Shown here: positions 51,118 through 62,273 of the stretch, one piece after another
How positions within the stretch are numbered: position 1 is the first letter of the stretch
How the letters are laid out: every line of letters begins with the position of its first letter
DNA from: Ectocarpus siliculosus
Taxonomy: Eukaryota > Sar > Phaeophyceae > Ectocarpales > Ectocarpaceae
Assembly: GCA_000310025.1 (NCBI GenBank)
Contig: FN649738.1
Span: forward strand, 1,575,100-1,639,099
Direction: 5' to 3'
Length of the DNA: 64,000 bases
Translations under genes and position numbers: made by a program
The notes under the pieces: model-generated
The model's database searches: none
Seen by the model: only the letters and a program-made list of their open reading frames with translations
Told to the model about the DNA's origin: nothing

Positions 51118-54100
51118 TGCTCCAGTCACCACCACCGCTTGGTTCCCTGCTTCTGGCCGTTCTGCCCCTCCCCTCCGTGAAAAACAGATACTCCAGGCTT
51201 CGGGGGGACGATGACGGCGACGACGAGGACGATCGCTTGTCGCTCTTCTTACCCCTTCCCTCGGCGGCGGCTCTCGACAAACTACCGCCTCCGGGGATAC
51301 TGCTTGTGAGTAGATCCCCGCTGGCAGTGGAGCTACTCCTGCCGCTGTCGGGAGCGCTGACGAAAGAAGCATCGACGGTAGTTGCCGCCGTTTCGGCGGC
51401 CCGGCTCGGTGATTCACACGGGCGGCACGGCGGTGAGCTCTTGCTGTCGCTGCCGCTGCCGCGTTTCTTGAGCTCCTGGGGCACCGATAACAACGGGCTG
51501 CGCCAAGCCTTCCCTTCCGTGGAGAGGCCGGCCCCTCGACGGCACTCTTCCCCGTCCTCCCTTGCGCCGTCGCCGGTCGAGACTTCGCTTCCCGCAAGCT
51601 GCTGTTGTCTCCCGCCGCTCGATAAGCCGCCAGTCGAGGCGTGTTCGACGGCACTCGTCTGTGGTGGCGAAGGAGGACAGCCGGAGGAGGAGGAGCCCCC
51701 TTCGTGCTGAGAGGGGCTCGGTGACTTGTCGATTAGGACACTCGGTGGGATCGCCGTCATCGGCGTTGTTCCGGCGGAGTTTTCTGCGGCGGAAGGGGTG
51801 GTTGACGAAGCTGGGGCCTTGGCTTCCCGAACGCAACGCTCGAAGCGGTTCTTGAGGAAGCGGTTGTGGATGCGAATTACCCGGGAAACTTTCACCCCGG
51901 AAGCCGACCCCTGCCCGACTGCCGTGATCTGCGAGCCCGGAGGACAAGGAAATAGCGTCAGCTCTATCATGCTTGAAAACAACGATGTGACTCCCGAGAT
52001 GTAGGGAGACGGCTGCTCAGTCAAGACCAATACCTACTAAACAGATATTGGCAGATAGCAACCCTTGGGAGACCAAGACATAGCAACAACACACACATGT
52101 GTCAACACACACATGTGTGAAACTGTTGGCACCAATAAACTACGACCTCTCTCGCCTAGTTCGAAATACCCCCCCCGCCCGTACTTGAAGTATAGTCGTG
52201 CCTGCCGAAAGTTAAACGTTTGGCTAGCCGGAATGCCCTATCAGCCCATGGCCTATCTGGTTTAGCATAACAAAAGCAAGGATGATGATCGCCGTCTGGT
52301 TCATCCTTTTGAAACGTAGCCTGGGCCGAAAAAACCCGGACGTATCGCTCCGTCCCGGGATTGAAGGGATACGAGGTCAATGGCCTACCGACTACGGCAT
52401 GCGTTGACACGAGTCCCCCCCCCCCCCCAAGCACGGCCGGCTGGCTCACCACGCGTGACTTGACAAGGTCGGCGCAGGAAGAAAACCAGACGTCACCCGG
52501 TCGGCCTTCCTCGAAGCGCACGTTTCCTCCTGTGTCAAACTCGAGCATCAGCTCCGACACCGCTCGCTTGCACGCCCGCCCCACCACCTCTTTGAATACT
52601 CCCAACTGCGTCGTCGTTGAGGCGGGGGCGTCAGAAAAGCACGCTTGAAAATGACACGAAGACTTGCAGAGGTCTGTCTCCTCAAAGGGTGATCTCGATT
52701 GAGTGCGACGGAATCAGGGAAGGGAAAGGCGATGGAGGAACTACATGTAGTCGCACGGGGCTAAAAATCAATGAGCTGAACACACATGATACCGGCTTTG
52801 CTCGAGAGTGTCCAGAGTCACTCCGCAGCCAAAACGTTGTCGACGTCTGTGTCATCCCCGCGGTTCCAACATCTGAGAGAAAAGCACTGGCTGGGCTAAC
52901 GCCACAGGGTGCCCAGCACACAATCTAAAGCAAACATTGCCGACTGCGAGCGGTAGCCGGTCTCCCCCCCCCCACCCTAAAGGAGCCGCCTCTACCTCCA
53001 AGCCGTCCTAATTCTCGCCTGCTCTTCCATTTTGTGCAGTACCCCCTCCACCACCACCACGGCGCTAGAGAGGGCCTGCCCCTTCGCGATCAGCTGCAGC
53101 ACCTCCAGCCCTTCGGGCTCCGTCGCTGCTGTTGCGCGAGAGGTAGACCTTTTGGTGCTGCCAGGCATGGAGGGCGATGACATGCTGCTCGCGATTGCGC
53201 CCTTCCGTTTTCTGCTGTTGGCGCTCTGTGCTGTTGCCGGACACCCGCTGCTCCCCTTTGTGACGGCCGCATCTGTGGCGGTAAGCCCTTCACTGGCAGC
53301 ATCGTCGCCAGCAATGGTGGCTTCGGTGTCCCCGTTGCCTAGGTCATGGGCCGCGCGCCTGGCCATGAGGCGCTGCTCTACGTGCTTCCTCTGCCACTGG
53401 AGGTGGATAAGCGTGGTCTGGAGGTTGGCGGCCTTCTCCCCGCAGAGCTCTGTAGCCTGTTCCAACGACGAAAAGTGAGTGTTTTCCAACCACGAAAAAA
53501 CAAGTGTTCCCAACCACGAAAACAAGTTAGTGTTCCAACCACGAAAACAAGTTAGTGTTTCAAGCATCAAGATACAGCTAGAGTTTTCCGAAACCGAGCC
53601 GCGGAAAAAAAGGGTCGGTTGGTACGGTACACGCTGGAAATGGAATGCTCACGAAAGGGAGAGGGGTTTCAAGGCCGGCGAGCAACTGAATTTCCAGAGT
53701 GCAGGCGGCGGCGGCGGCTTGGGTGGAGACGGAACATGCCCCCTCCGCGCGATGCCTCAAATCACGCCATCCTTGGGAAGCTGGAGAAGTTGTTAGGAAG
53801 CGGCCGACCATTCTTAGTGTGCAAAGTGGGCGACCCATCGTTATCAACAAGGACCTAGGACGACCGAACTACTGCCGTAGGACAAAGCGTGCCCGTTGAG
53901 ATTCGCTCGCCTTTCGGATGACGTGCCCAGCGTGCCTCTTCACAATCCGCGATCGCATGTTGTAGTACATGCTCTTCTTGAGGAAGACGGTGTTGGCGAA
54001 GGCCTTAGATTCCTCCGAGACCACCTCCATATCCAACGAGGTCAACTGCAAACAGGTGTTTCCAAAACAGGGGGGCAAGTACGTAGATATTTACCGAAAA

Positions 54101-55744
54101 TCTAAACCCTGCGGCAGCGGTTTGCCGCGCAAGAAACACGTACCAGATTGGATGGGACACACCCAACAGAGTGCAAACATCGCTGGAACAATTGAGCATA
54201 GTACACCGCAATACATCTGTACCGAAGGGGCTTCTGTGCCCTCGGCCGTCTGCCTTGTCCAGAGTCACCGACTCTCTCAGTCCTATACCCATCCGGGCGA
54301 GCCACAAAATACGTACCTGCGTCAAATGGTACGCGACGTAGGTCTTGTAGTTGGACAGCCCGCACACGGGGTTGTCGCCAAAGTGGATGTCCTGGAGTGT
54401 CAAGCTCCGCAGCCCTTCGAGCGGGGCGAGCTTAAGGAGCTCCTTGAAACATCCCAGCTGGTTGTGGGCAAGGTTGACCTCTCGCAGGGTTCTGCCCAGG
54501 GGGAGGCCGTCTCCAATTTCGGTCAGCCGGTTACGGCACAGCCAGAGGTCCTCGAGAGCCCCTAGAGAGGATAACCCGTCCATCTGTGCGTGCGTTTTGG
54601 AGTTTGTAAAAGGAGGTTGGTGTTGTACAACGTGGAGACACGAATGGGAGTAACCGTGGTTCACCTGGATGGCGGTTGATACACCTGACAAGAATCAAAA
54701 CACCCGACAACTTCAAGATTGCCGGTCCACTCTCACATTCGACGGCCCTCCACGCAGACGTGACGTAGGTCCACACGCTCGCCACTGGTTACACCGAGGC
54801 TAAACCGGTCAATACTCATCTGCTACCGCATGCCACATATTGATCTGGTACCGCATGCCACATAATAAAACGCCCAATCAATATTTCCGTGCGTCCTGTT
54901 CTGACTCGCATCACCGGCGGCGCAGATTAACCCTTGATCATGATCTATCCCCTGGGCGGTCACTCACCGACGTTATGCGGTTATCGTTAGCCCACAACTT
55001 CTTCAGCCTTGTCATCCCCCCTACCCCATCCAAAGATTGCAGGTGGTTGCTCGACAGGTGCAAGGCCGTTAGGCCTGTCAGACCCTCCAGCCCTTCCGTA
55101 GTCTCTAGGCCGCACTCGGTGATGTTGAGGCTTTCTAGACCTGCAACAAATTCGCGAACATTGAAGGCTCAGCAATTGTTAGCACATGACAAACGCACAA
55201 CTGTCAGTGCAGTGAGCGGACCCTACCCGTCACTGTCGTCAAAAGGACTTTGTCAATTTCCAGCGAGTGCACTGGCATGTGTGTCGATGCCATACCCATG
55301 GACAGGGCATCTATTCTGGACTCAATATGTGCCCCCAAGTTGTGATCTGCTGCTACCCTTGCCATCGTAGCCACGCTCTGTCAAGAAATGGTACTGACCA
55401 GGACAGCACTCGTCCAGCCCTGACACAGAGGTGAGGTTAGGTACATTGATGAAGCAGACCGCTGTAAGGCCTCCGAAGTAGCTGAGGCAGCCCAAGTCCC
55501 TCAAGCCGCTCATGAAAAGATCCAAGGACCGCAGCAGGTGACTCTCCCGGACAAACGCATTCTCGTTGAGGCCGTTAGCCTCGCATATCTCGCGTACTCC
55601 GGCGTCCTCCCTGTTGTGTTGCGGAAAGGGAACAAGAGCAACGCAGTCGGTCGGTAGGGAGGGGCTTGTCGGGGCGGAAGGGGGGAGTATTTCTCCGTCA
55701 ACAGAAGGTCTATTGCTGTACGTGTTGGCATCATCACCTAGCAT
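33769..55744 (-). CDS. LRRC9-like giant leucine-rich-repeat protein, about 25 exons
   Basis: Colinear with animal LRRC9. Exons: 55744-55399, 55140-54968, 54583-54317, 54045-53884, 53456-52996, 52605-52450, 51928-50366, 50005-49928, 49762-49467, about 48754-48511, 48189-47749, 47330-47239, 46771-46706, 46346-45224, 44651-44482, 43881-43806, 41157-41044, 40060-39995, 39669-39574, 38974-38843, 37439-37353, 37207-36903, 36369-35965, 34702-34473, 33968-33769. They give about 2,450 aa against about 1,450 in animals. Order: N-terminal cap (REICEANGLNENAFV), LRRs (TGLTALHLSSNHLQSLDG), KKSMYYNMRSRIVKRHAG and a coiled coil, ELMLEFDTGGNVRFEEG, GVKVSRVIRIHNRFLKNRF, HVLDGALALPEYIIEFDF, then further LRR blocks ending SLFPSLAAVDSADITVEEKR and a glycine-rich tail. 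Weak points: the 52996-to-52605 junction (phase mismatch, a small exon may be missing), the 53884 donor, the 48754 acceptor, and the last two exons, supported by phase only. Confidence 0.9.
35965..36369 (-). other. C-terminal LRR cap and glycine-rich tail exon of the LRRC9-like gene
   Basis: Bounded by CAACAG and a GTAAGC donor; phase 2 in and out. Starts with the last LRR cap (YSRLALLSLFPSLAAVDSAD, then ITVEEKRLSEAM) and then becomes Gly-rich with long G runs. The longer plus-strand frames over it are compositional shadows. Confidence 0.85.
37765..37907 (-). tRNA. tRNA-like sequence with perfect A and B boxes (probable SINE or tRNA pseudogene)
   Basis: On the minus strand, about 37907-37836 reads with an A box TGGTCTAGGTGG and a B box GGTTCGAATCC at tRNA spacing. 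The acceptor, T and anticodon stems do not pair fully, so it is unlikely to be a working tRNA. Some 60 bp further downstream on the same strand a second A-box-like piece, CTGGTCTAGTGGATAGCGC (about 37795-37775), appears without a matching B box. It lies in an intron of the LRRC9-like gene between the exons 38974-38843 and 37439-37353. Confidence 0.5.
38722..38760. repeat. Purine (GA-rich) tract
   Basis: GA-rich imperfect repeat in an LRRC9-like intron, just downstream (on the gene strand) of the exon 38974-38843. Confidence 0.7.
41188..41345 (-). mobile_element. Second, severely truncated LINE 3' end
   Basis: This stretch repeats, with divergence, the 3'-terminal 150 bp of the LINE at 41365-41520. 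Shared blocks include GCATGCC, GGACCATTGGCCACGCGTCCT / AGACCATTGACCACGCGTCCT, AGAGGACGGAGCA and GGCTCAAAA. On the element strand it ends GAGTACTTT followed by about eleven C residues. It sits only about 30 bp upstream of the splice acceptor of the LRRC9-like exon 41157-41044. Confidence 0.8.
41352..43285 (-). mobile_element. 5'-truncated LINE-like non-LTR retrotransposon with reverse transcriptase
   Basis: Minus strand, in an intron of the LRRC9-like gene (between exons 43881-43806 and 41157-41044). One continuous reading frame runs from about 43275 to the stop at 41386, broken only by two TAG codons near 42616 and 42169. RT signatures in order: YRHLAIINPPLNTVGKVF, EGQAGFRQKRGCVDHAF, TYSFFLDVKKAYDTVWRNGL, QGVPQGWTLSPTLFQVFIND, and the catalytic MLFADDFVG. 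The C-terminal part has a cysteine/histidine cluster (FECDCGFECEDRVHVIAECP), as in many LINE ORF2 proteins. No endonuclease domain remains, so the 5' part is missing. On the element strand it ends GAGTACG followed by about 17 C residues near 41362-41378. Confidence 0.9.
43508..43588. repeat. 27-bp tandem repeat, three copies
   Basis: Three near-identical copies of CTAGGACTGGCCACATCTCT plus ACGATCC, the middle copy with one change. The period is in multiples of three, so the minus strand shows GIVEMWPVL three times, but no gene uses it. Confidence 0.95.
45224..46346 (-). other. Low-complexity acidic exon of the LRRC9-like gene
   Basis: A 1,123-nt exon. It opens with a conserved stretch (SHLTRERWRYARSLTLDMLR), continues with Ser/Arg-rich and strongly Glu/Asp-rich runs (about 45815-45700), and ends with an LRR (VFVRVVDLSGNELHD). 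The acidic run is coded by GAG/GAA and GAC/GAT repeats. The long plus-strand poly-Ser and poly-Pro frames opposite it are shadows. Confidence 0.85.
50366..51928 (-). other. Longest exon of the LRRC9-like gene, with disordered insertions
   Basis: A 1,563-nt exon, phase 0 at both ends (acceptor GCTCGCAG, donor CCAG-GTTAGC). Conserved islands align with LRRC9: GVKVSRVIRIHNRFLKNRFE at the start, then RSLEYLFF, SVVLSTHLCEADI and VPPVYRVLVVKVYTG. They are separated by Ser-, Gly- and Pro-rich spacers absent from animal LRRC9, including a poly-glycine run. Confidence 0.88.
51078..51116. repeat. (CCG)n trinucleotide repeat coding for poly-glycine
   Basis: About twelve CCG units on the plus strand; on the minus strand they are GGC codons giving a glycine run in the long LRRC9-like exon. 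Confidence 0.95.
52085..52121. repeat. Duplicated ACACACACATGTGT palindromic motif
   Basis: Two copies of CAACACACACATGTGT in direct orientation, each internally self-complementary; within an LRRC9-like intron. Confidence 0.8.
53474..53568. repeat. About 25-bp tandem repeat, about four copies
   Basis: Imperfect copies of a unit like TTCCAACCACGAAAACAAGT + TAGTG. It lies in the LRRC9-like intron directly upstream (gene strand) of the acceptor of exon 53456-52996, so the repeat supplies part of the branch-point and pyrimidine region. Confidence 0.85.
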
Positions 55745-58700
55745 CACAGCAAGTGCTGTGGCCAAGGATGGACGGGGCAACAAGTTGACTCCTCCTTTGT
55801 TGCAGCAGGCTACTGCAGATTGCGGCCGCAACGCTTACGCTGGACACCTGGTCGTCGAAGAGGGTAAATCATCCCTCGTCCAACAACTGCGTGTGACGCT
55901 GTTCTTTCTGTGCGCTCGTTGCTTGTAGGTTTGTTTGCGTTTCCGCGCCATACATACCACACTTCTCCAACACCTCGCATAAGCATGCCTTCGCTCTTAC
56001 CGAAATGCTCTCAGACGAAGGGCCATCGATAGCTCCATGACTCCATCTGTATTCTCCTCGAGATCGCCGACAGAGGTCGCCCTACAAAACGGAGCAGCGC
56101 AGCAGTTGTGGGCGTTCTTTACATCCCGGTTATAGTTGTCACAGTAGTAAAATGGAACCTTTTTATCATCGGGGCTCCATTGCTTAGGCATGAAACCGTG
56201 GCGGAGCACGTGTTGAACTATCAGTTGCTTTGATTGAACTAATCAACCAAGCGCGAAGAGAGAGTACGCTGATGACTCGCCGGGTCCCTGTTGGATCGTA
56301 AGTGTTGTGTTATGTTGCGGGTGCTTTGATCTGCACCAACAGGTCTGTTACAAGTAAGTGCATCAGCCACACGGAGCCCGCGGTAGTCGTACACACGGTT
56401 CAGAGAGAAAAACACTGCTCCTCATATTTTCATCTCTACTATGTAATCGTGTACTCTGAGCAGCACCAGCAGCAGACGTACATTCTGCTGCTGAATCCTG
56501 CTCACACCGCACTACAGGGCACAGCGGGCTATAATATTGGGGCGTACCCAGAGCGGCGATTGTGCGTGAAGGGGAGTTCGGTAGTGTCGCACAGCACACG
56601 GAGATTGCAAAGCGCTTTCGACTGCTGGCAGCAGGCTTGGAAGGTTCAACCTTCTACCCCATCAATGAGCCACCCGGAATGTGCGTTGAAGTACACGACG
56701 CCGGGGCGCGGGCAGAGACGGAGAGGAAGACGCCAGCAGACAAACACGAAATACGTGCACCCCCCCCATGCCAAAACACATGCATGCGCCAACAACGTTG
56801 CTTCATCAACCCAAAAAGGGCGAGTCCCCACCAAACGAACGACCCCTCCTCAATTGAGTAATTATCTACTGCTGTAGCATCTGCATCGTACGCAACAAAC
56901 CTCGAGTGAGCGTCGACGGCAGAGTCTCCTCTTCTTGGAGCATGCAGCAGTAAAATACCTGCATGCATCTCCTGTTGGTACGCAGAAATCGGTTCACAGC
57001 TGCAGCAGTAGACTACAACGCGGACTACGGTAGCTCAGCACCTGAGTACCTGACACCTGCAGGAATGTCAGCGATACCCCTGTCAACCGCATCCAATGTA
57101 CGCATGCACAGCAGCAGTACTACTTTTGACCTCTGATGTGGGACAGAATGGTACCACGCACAGCAGCAGTCCGCAGCAGTCCATCACCACAACAGCTTAC
57201 CCTGAGCTATGCATAGATCGTCTTGTTTTCCTCATCCCACGCACAGCGCCGAACCGTGGGGCTATCCCAACAGAGCTTCATTGCACTTGAGTAAACCGAG
57301 GATGCAATCGAATCTGTAATGCTCTGGACACCAGCATGGTCGTAGATAAAGAGGGTGGAGGGTTCCACGAACGTGGAGACGCGGCGCGCGAAGGCACCCT
57401 AAACTCTCGAGCGGCGCAATTTGGGTATCGTGTGCGGTGCAATACCGCACGGTTCGTAAGAAACATTCTGAAACGGCCGACCAGACTACTTAAAACGGGC
57501 ACCGCTGTGTACTGCTGCTGTGCATGCGTACATGTACAGGTTTTGTACCTACGTACATGTGTAGGTTTTTGTTTTGTTGTTTTCTTCATATTAAACTCGT
57601 GTCAGTTGCTAATCCCAATATCTAGCAAAGACTCGGTCCGTGGTCACAAAAAAAATGCAAGTAGAGCCATCAGAGGATCTGAAGAACACGCACACTTTGT
57701 ATCGGTCCGAAAAACGAGACCAATTTTGCCATTTATGTGTGTGTGATAGATGACAACTCACTTGTGGATGATAAGGAAGAGACGAAAGACCCCCCCCCCC
57801 CCCCTCCGCGCCGCGCGGAACATGCACACAACAAATGTAGGCTACATGTGCATAGCTTACATTTCATTGAAACTTCACACACACTTTAGACTAAAAAGAA
57901 AGCTTCTGCTCCTGACTTGTTCGAGGGCCGTTCAATACCCTGTCTTTCTCACCGCATTCGGACACCCCGTTGATGACAGTCGCTAGCGACTTTGGATCAT
58001 GGCGTGCAGAGGACTCGTTAGAGACGCCGAGCGTTCCTGCATTCGCGAGAGAAGCACGCATCAACCCGAGGTAACACAAGGAAGGCCGTATCGAACATAG
58101 TCCACGTGGTCCTCACCATAAGTGTAGGTACCACAAGGAAAAAACGGATGATGAAGTAGAATCTAGCTGTAGATTGCCACCCAGAGTACCGAAACAAGAA
58201 GTAGTTTGTTCTGTGCTAAAGTGCAGCGTGTGCACGCGCACTTCAACAGTCGCCGGTTGGGAGCGCGGTACAACTTTTGAAGAGATGACTGGTCTCGACG
58301 TATCGACGTGGTTCGGTGGGCGTATTTGCCATGACGTTCCACACTGACCGTGTTTTTGCTTCTTGCGCAGTCTAATTACACTTCAAACCAAACACTTTCG
58401 AGAACGCCAAAAAGTTGACTGCAATAATAACATTGTAAGATAGCAGTAGACTATGTAGTAGTTGAAATAAAAGCAATACGTACTGACTGTAGTTTGAACA
58501 CCCTTGACTTGTTAGACGTTCGTGGTAGTACAGGAGAATGGAGTATCGTACACGGTAGCTGTCGCGTACGAGGGCCGCATATCGTGAGCCGTGCGTTCTC
58601 TTTTGGCTATGTATGAAAACGCACGCTTCATGCTGCTTCAAGCTATACCTCATGCCGTGGCCTTGACGTGCTGCTCGATGTCTTTTCTTGACGCCCGCAC

Positions 58701-59340
58701 TACTATTTACAGAGAACAAGCACCACATGCACAGCGAAGGTCATCAGCCAGTCAGCGACGGCCCGCATCGTCGACCGTGCGTGTGCCGTACCTCCCCTCG
58801 CATGTCAAGATTCATCAGTTAAGGCGAGAGCACCGGCAGCAGGCCTGGCCGTAACGTCCACGATGAAAGCACGTGTGTCGTGGATTACTGGCGGCGTAGG
58901 TGTGGCTCCCGTTCTAGCCTACTCGGCCCTGTGTGCGACGCGCACGTATATCCACACGAGACAGCAGAGCCTTCTCCATAAACCCGACCAACAGGTCTCA
59001 AGTGCGGCGAAAACCGTTGCAGCGCGTGAACAACGTAACTCCTAATGTGCCGTTGTACCCTGCATGGTATTGCAGAAACCAATTAGACCCAGCACCAATG
59101 TTGGCATTTTCACGTTGCATGGTGCCACACACGCACGCGTGGAAACCTCACGCAGTGCTGCAGCTCACACCCAAGACCACAGTCCAACGACGACGCATGT
59201 CATGAACACAAACATACTGTAGTGTACCACAGCTACATATTACCTCATCTCCTCTGACCACCTGCCTTCCCGCAATGTGACCACTAAAAAACGACAATGC
59301 TAGGCCGAAACGCCGACCTAGCAGCGCGGCGGCGTCCTAC
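55745..59340. other. Intergenic region between LRRC9-like and downstream plus-strand gene
   Basis: Divergent intergenic region, 3.6 kb. It contains scattered CAGCAG/CAGTAG-type short repeats around 56455-57180 and a poly-C tract at about 57789-57804. Apart from one exon-like stretch at 56001-56209 no coding region is recognised. The 5' untranslated sequence and promoter of the LRRC9-like gene should be at its left end. Confidence 0.45.
56001..56209 (-). CDS. Unassigned exon-like open stretch, Cys-rich
   Basis: Minus strand. Contains KQWSPDDKKVPFYYCDNYNR, then DVKNAHNCCAAPFC and MELSMALRLRAF, and ends at a consensus-like donor (TTTCG-GTAAGAG). The protein family is not recognised; four cysteines and one His in a short span could bind metal. 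Its phase (2) does not match an acceptor in front of the first LRRC9-like coding exon. It would therefore be a 5' untranslated exon of that gene by accident, part of another gene, or a relic. Confidence 0.3.
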
Positions 59341-62273
59341 ATGCGGTCTACCTTTGCGATCGATAGCGCGCTACCCCCACGGGAACAGCAGCAGCTGCGG
59401 CAGCAGCACAGGCGACGGGGTTTATGGCAGCAGCCGGAACAGCGGCGCCCCGAAGAAGCCAAGTACGTGTTGCAAGAGGGCCCGATTCGGGGTAGCGGCA
59501 GTTACAGCCGAGGTGTCTCGACGGTACCACGCCACCGGCAAGCTTTCGGGGTGAGGACGACGACGACGACAGTGGCGGGGGCGGCGGGAGCAGCGGAAAA
59601 AAAATGCACCGGCGGCCGGAGTGGTTGGACAAGGGGGTTGAATCAAGGAAGCAATCGACCGGACCGGTGAGAAATGTGAACAAGACAAGAATGAAAGGAA
59701 GCACAGAGGTCGGACCGCGGGGCTTTGACCCAATGTTCCTACGAACCGCGTCTATGTGCAGAGTGCGTGTGTCATGTCCAGGTTGAAGATTTTCCAACGG
59801 ACGATCCAGTCTCATTGACGCTTTTTCGGGAGAACCTTTGTTGTGTGGCAATGCACGACTGCTTCGAGCCAAAACCCCGGGGTCGCGTGGTTGTAAGATC
59901 ACAACCTCTCCATTGTTTTTCGCCGCAAGCAGCACGTACCTCCTCCAGTTCACAGGTCCCCTCAACCACTATAATAACTACTACACACGCGCACGCAGGT
60001 ACACCTTGGCAAACCTCCACGCTCAATTGAAAAACCCTCTGTCTCTGACGTGCCCGGCTGCCCCCTCAAAGGCGTCCCACCAGACGTCCTGCAAGCGCAC
60101 CTATGAGGTTCTTCAGCCGCCCCCCCATATCCTCTTCCCCCGGGTACGAACGGGAAGAAACCGGTTCCGCATCAGGCGTGACAAGAAGAAATCCCGCACT
60201 TCGGGGTGCCTGTCCCCCGCACCGACAAGCTACGCGGCGGCCGGGATCAGCCCTGACAAGAAGAAATCCCACGGTTGGAAACCGCAGACGCGACGCTCGC
60301 CCCCCAAGTGGCGCGCGAGAAGACCACAAGAGGAGGGGTTCGCCTCTGCCTCCCGCTGCGTGGGGCGTTCGAAACGCCTCGGCCTCCTCCGCCACCGCTG
60401 CCCCCGCCGTTAAGGCCGCGGCGGCGAGCGGGGGCATCGAACAGGTCGAGCGGAGCTACGAAGAGGTCGTCGTCTGTAGGAGCAGCCAAAGGGTGATCAA
60501 GGGTTCGGCGGCGCGGCGCCAGAAGGCCGAAGGCCCCATCAGCGGCCGAGTCAGCGGCGGCGGCGGCAACGACGGGCGACGAGACAAGTGGGTGGGACTT
60601 CTCGAGGGGCCAAGCGAGGCGCTCTGGACGTGCGGCAGGGGAGGGGGTGGCGGAGAGAACGAGGACGACGACACTGACGACGGCGCTCGCTTCCTCGACC
60701 TCGCCATCAACCCATCCCCCTGGGGGGCGTTTGTGGGAGGGCCGCCCGGCATGGAAAAGACCCCGGCTGTTAGAGGCGGCAGCGGTGGCAGCGTGCAGAG
60801 GCAGCTTAGCAAGAAGAGGCCGAGCAGCGCACCGCGCCAGCCTCCCACGGCTACGGCCCCACCGACGGAACGGTCCGAGGAAGGTGGCGGCCGCACTAGG
60901 ACTCGGCCGAGATCGGCACACGCGGCGTCTCCCTCGCGACAAAACGCCGCCGGAACTTTTGTCACCGCAGCCTACGGCGGCGGCGGCGGCGGCGGCAGAG
61001 AAAACGAAGAAAATTGCATTTCATTGGGAGAAACACCACATGAGGAGACAGAAAAGTCAAATTCGGCGCGGCGGGGATCGCGCGGTGGGTTGTCAGTGCC
61101 GGCGGGCGTAGATGGAACAGCGGGGGGAACGGCGCAAGGGACTGGCGGGGTAGCTGTGCCGACGCAGGGGGGCAAGGAGATTTTTGCTGGTGGCGGAGGC
61201 GGCGGCTGCCACCCGGGAGGTGTTGTTCAGGACGCCGAGCTTGTTGTGGTTGCACGACAGCTGCAGCCGAGGACCGCGTTTTCTCCAGTAAACAAGGTGT
61301 GATAGATGCGGCTTACACCCTTCGTATGTATGCGTTTCGCTGCACTGCTTACGATGCTTTGACCTTCGAGGTATGCGAACCAGGTCGCCGAAAAAGCTGG
61401 CTCCATCTCCGGTTTTGGAAGCAGAATTACATAGTGTAGTACGGCATGGATGGCCATGATTAACCCCCCCGCCCCCGCCCCCGCCCCCACACACCACACG
61501 CCGCACGTACTTTGCTTGCCCATCCCCGTCGCTAGCCCAGTACAGAAACAAACGTTGATACACGATACACGATCAGAACACCCAACTAACTACCATTTCC
61601 TGCTCATTTTCTCTCTTTCTTTCTCTCCCTCCCCCCCATCCCCCCTCCTTTAATTTTTCTCAAGGGAAGCCACCACAATAATAATAGCGGCTTGGAAAAG
61701 ATGGCTGGCGAAACGCCCGCTCCCGCCTTTTCATCTCGCACCATCGCCAGTGGAATGCTCTTCGACACCCAACCGCCGCCTTCCCTCGCGCGACCAATGA
61801 TGCCGCGGACGCCGGCGCCATCACCGCCACAACCGCTGTCCCCGCCTGCTCCCCCCCCGCCGCCGAACAAAATCGGCCACACCCTCGGCTTAACCGGGTC
61901 CGCCATTGTCCCGGGGGTAGCGGCTGCGCCGGCAGCGGCGGGTGGGACAGAACCCCGCCCCCGTCACGGGACCACTACGCGGCGAGTCTTTCAGCATCGG
62001 CAGCAACAGCAGCAGGAACAGCAGACCGCAACGACGTTAGCGGGGTGGGTGAAGGAAGCCGGTGGTAGGTGGAGGAGCGGCGAGAACGGCAGCGGCAACG
62101 CCACCGCCACCGGACGATACGTCTTTTCGACCATAGCTCCGTCGGTGGTGCTGGACTCGAGGACCGCCAACAACGCACACGGAGGCAGCGGCCGCCGTCG
62201 CGCGGGGGCTTCAGGGCTGGTGGGAAAAGCGCTGCGAGTCCGGAGACCTAAACAATTAGTTCTGGGCCGCTAG
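59341..62273 (+). CDS. Low-complexity Gly/Arg/Pro-rich protein, partly resolved
   Basis: Family not recognised. Two exons are well supported: one to 61296 (first ATG at 60103, open from about 60050) with AACAAG-GTGTGA as donor, and 61665-62273 after a long pyrimidine tract, in phase 0, ending TAG at 62271-62273. They encode basic, Gly/Pro/Ser/Arg-rich sequence with motifs such as KKRPSSAPRQP and RPRSAHAASPS, and two copies of TRRNP about 72 bp apart. An upstream exon, 59341-59550, is plausible: EEAKYVLQEGPIRGSGSYSR, then VPRHRQAFG before GTGAGG, resembling a sperm-tail PG-rich (SHIPPO) repeat. An exon near 60000-60100 (SVSDVPGCPLKGVPPDVLQA) runs into a TGA one frame off, so the join between 59550 and 60103 is unsolved. 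RPSSAPR-like motifs are common in ciliary proteins, which is only a hint of function. Confidence 0.5.

Noticed and set aside
50943-51710. Long plus-strand open frame opposite the LRRC9-like exon
   Set aside because: Composition shadow of a GC-rich repetitive coding exon on the minus strand; no protein resemblance.
60247-60965. Minus-strand open frames opposite the plus-strand low-complexity gene
   Set aside because: GC-rich antisense shadows; the plus strand has matching splice phase and a C-terminal exon.
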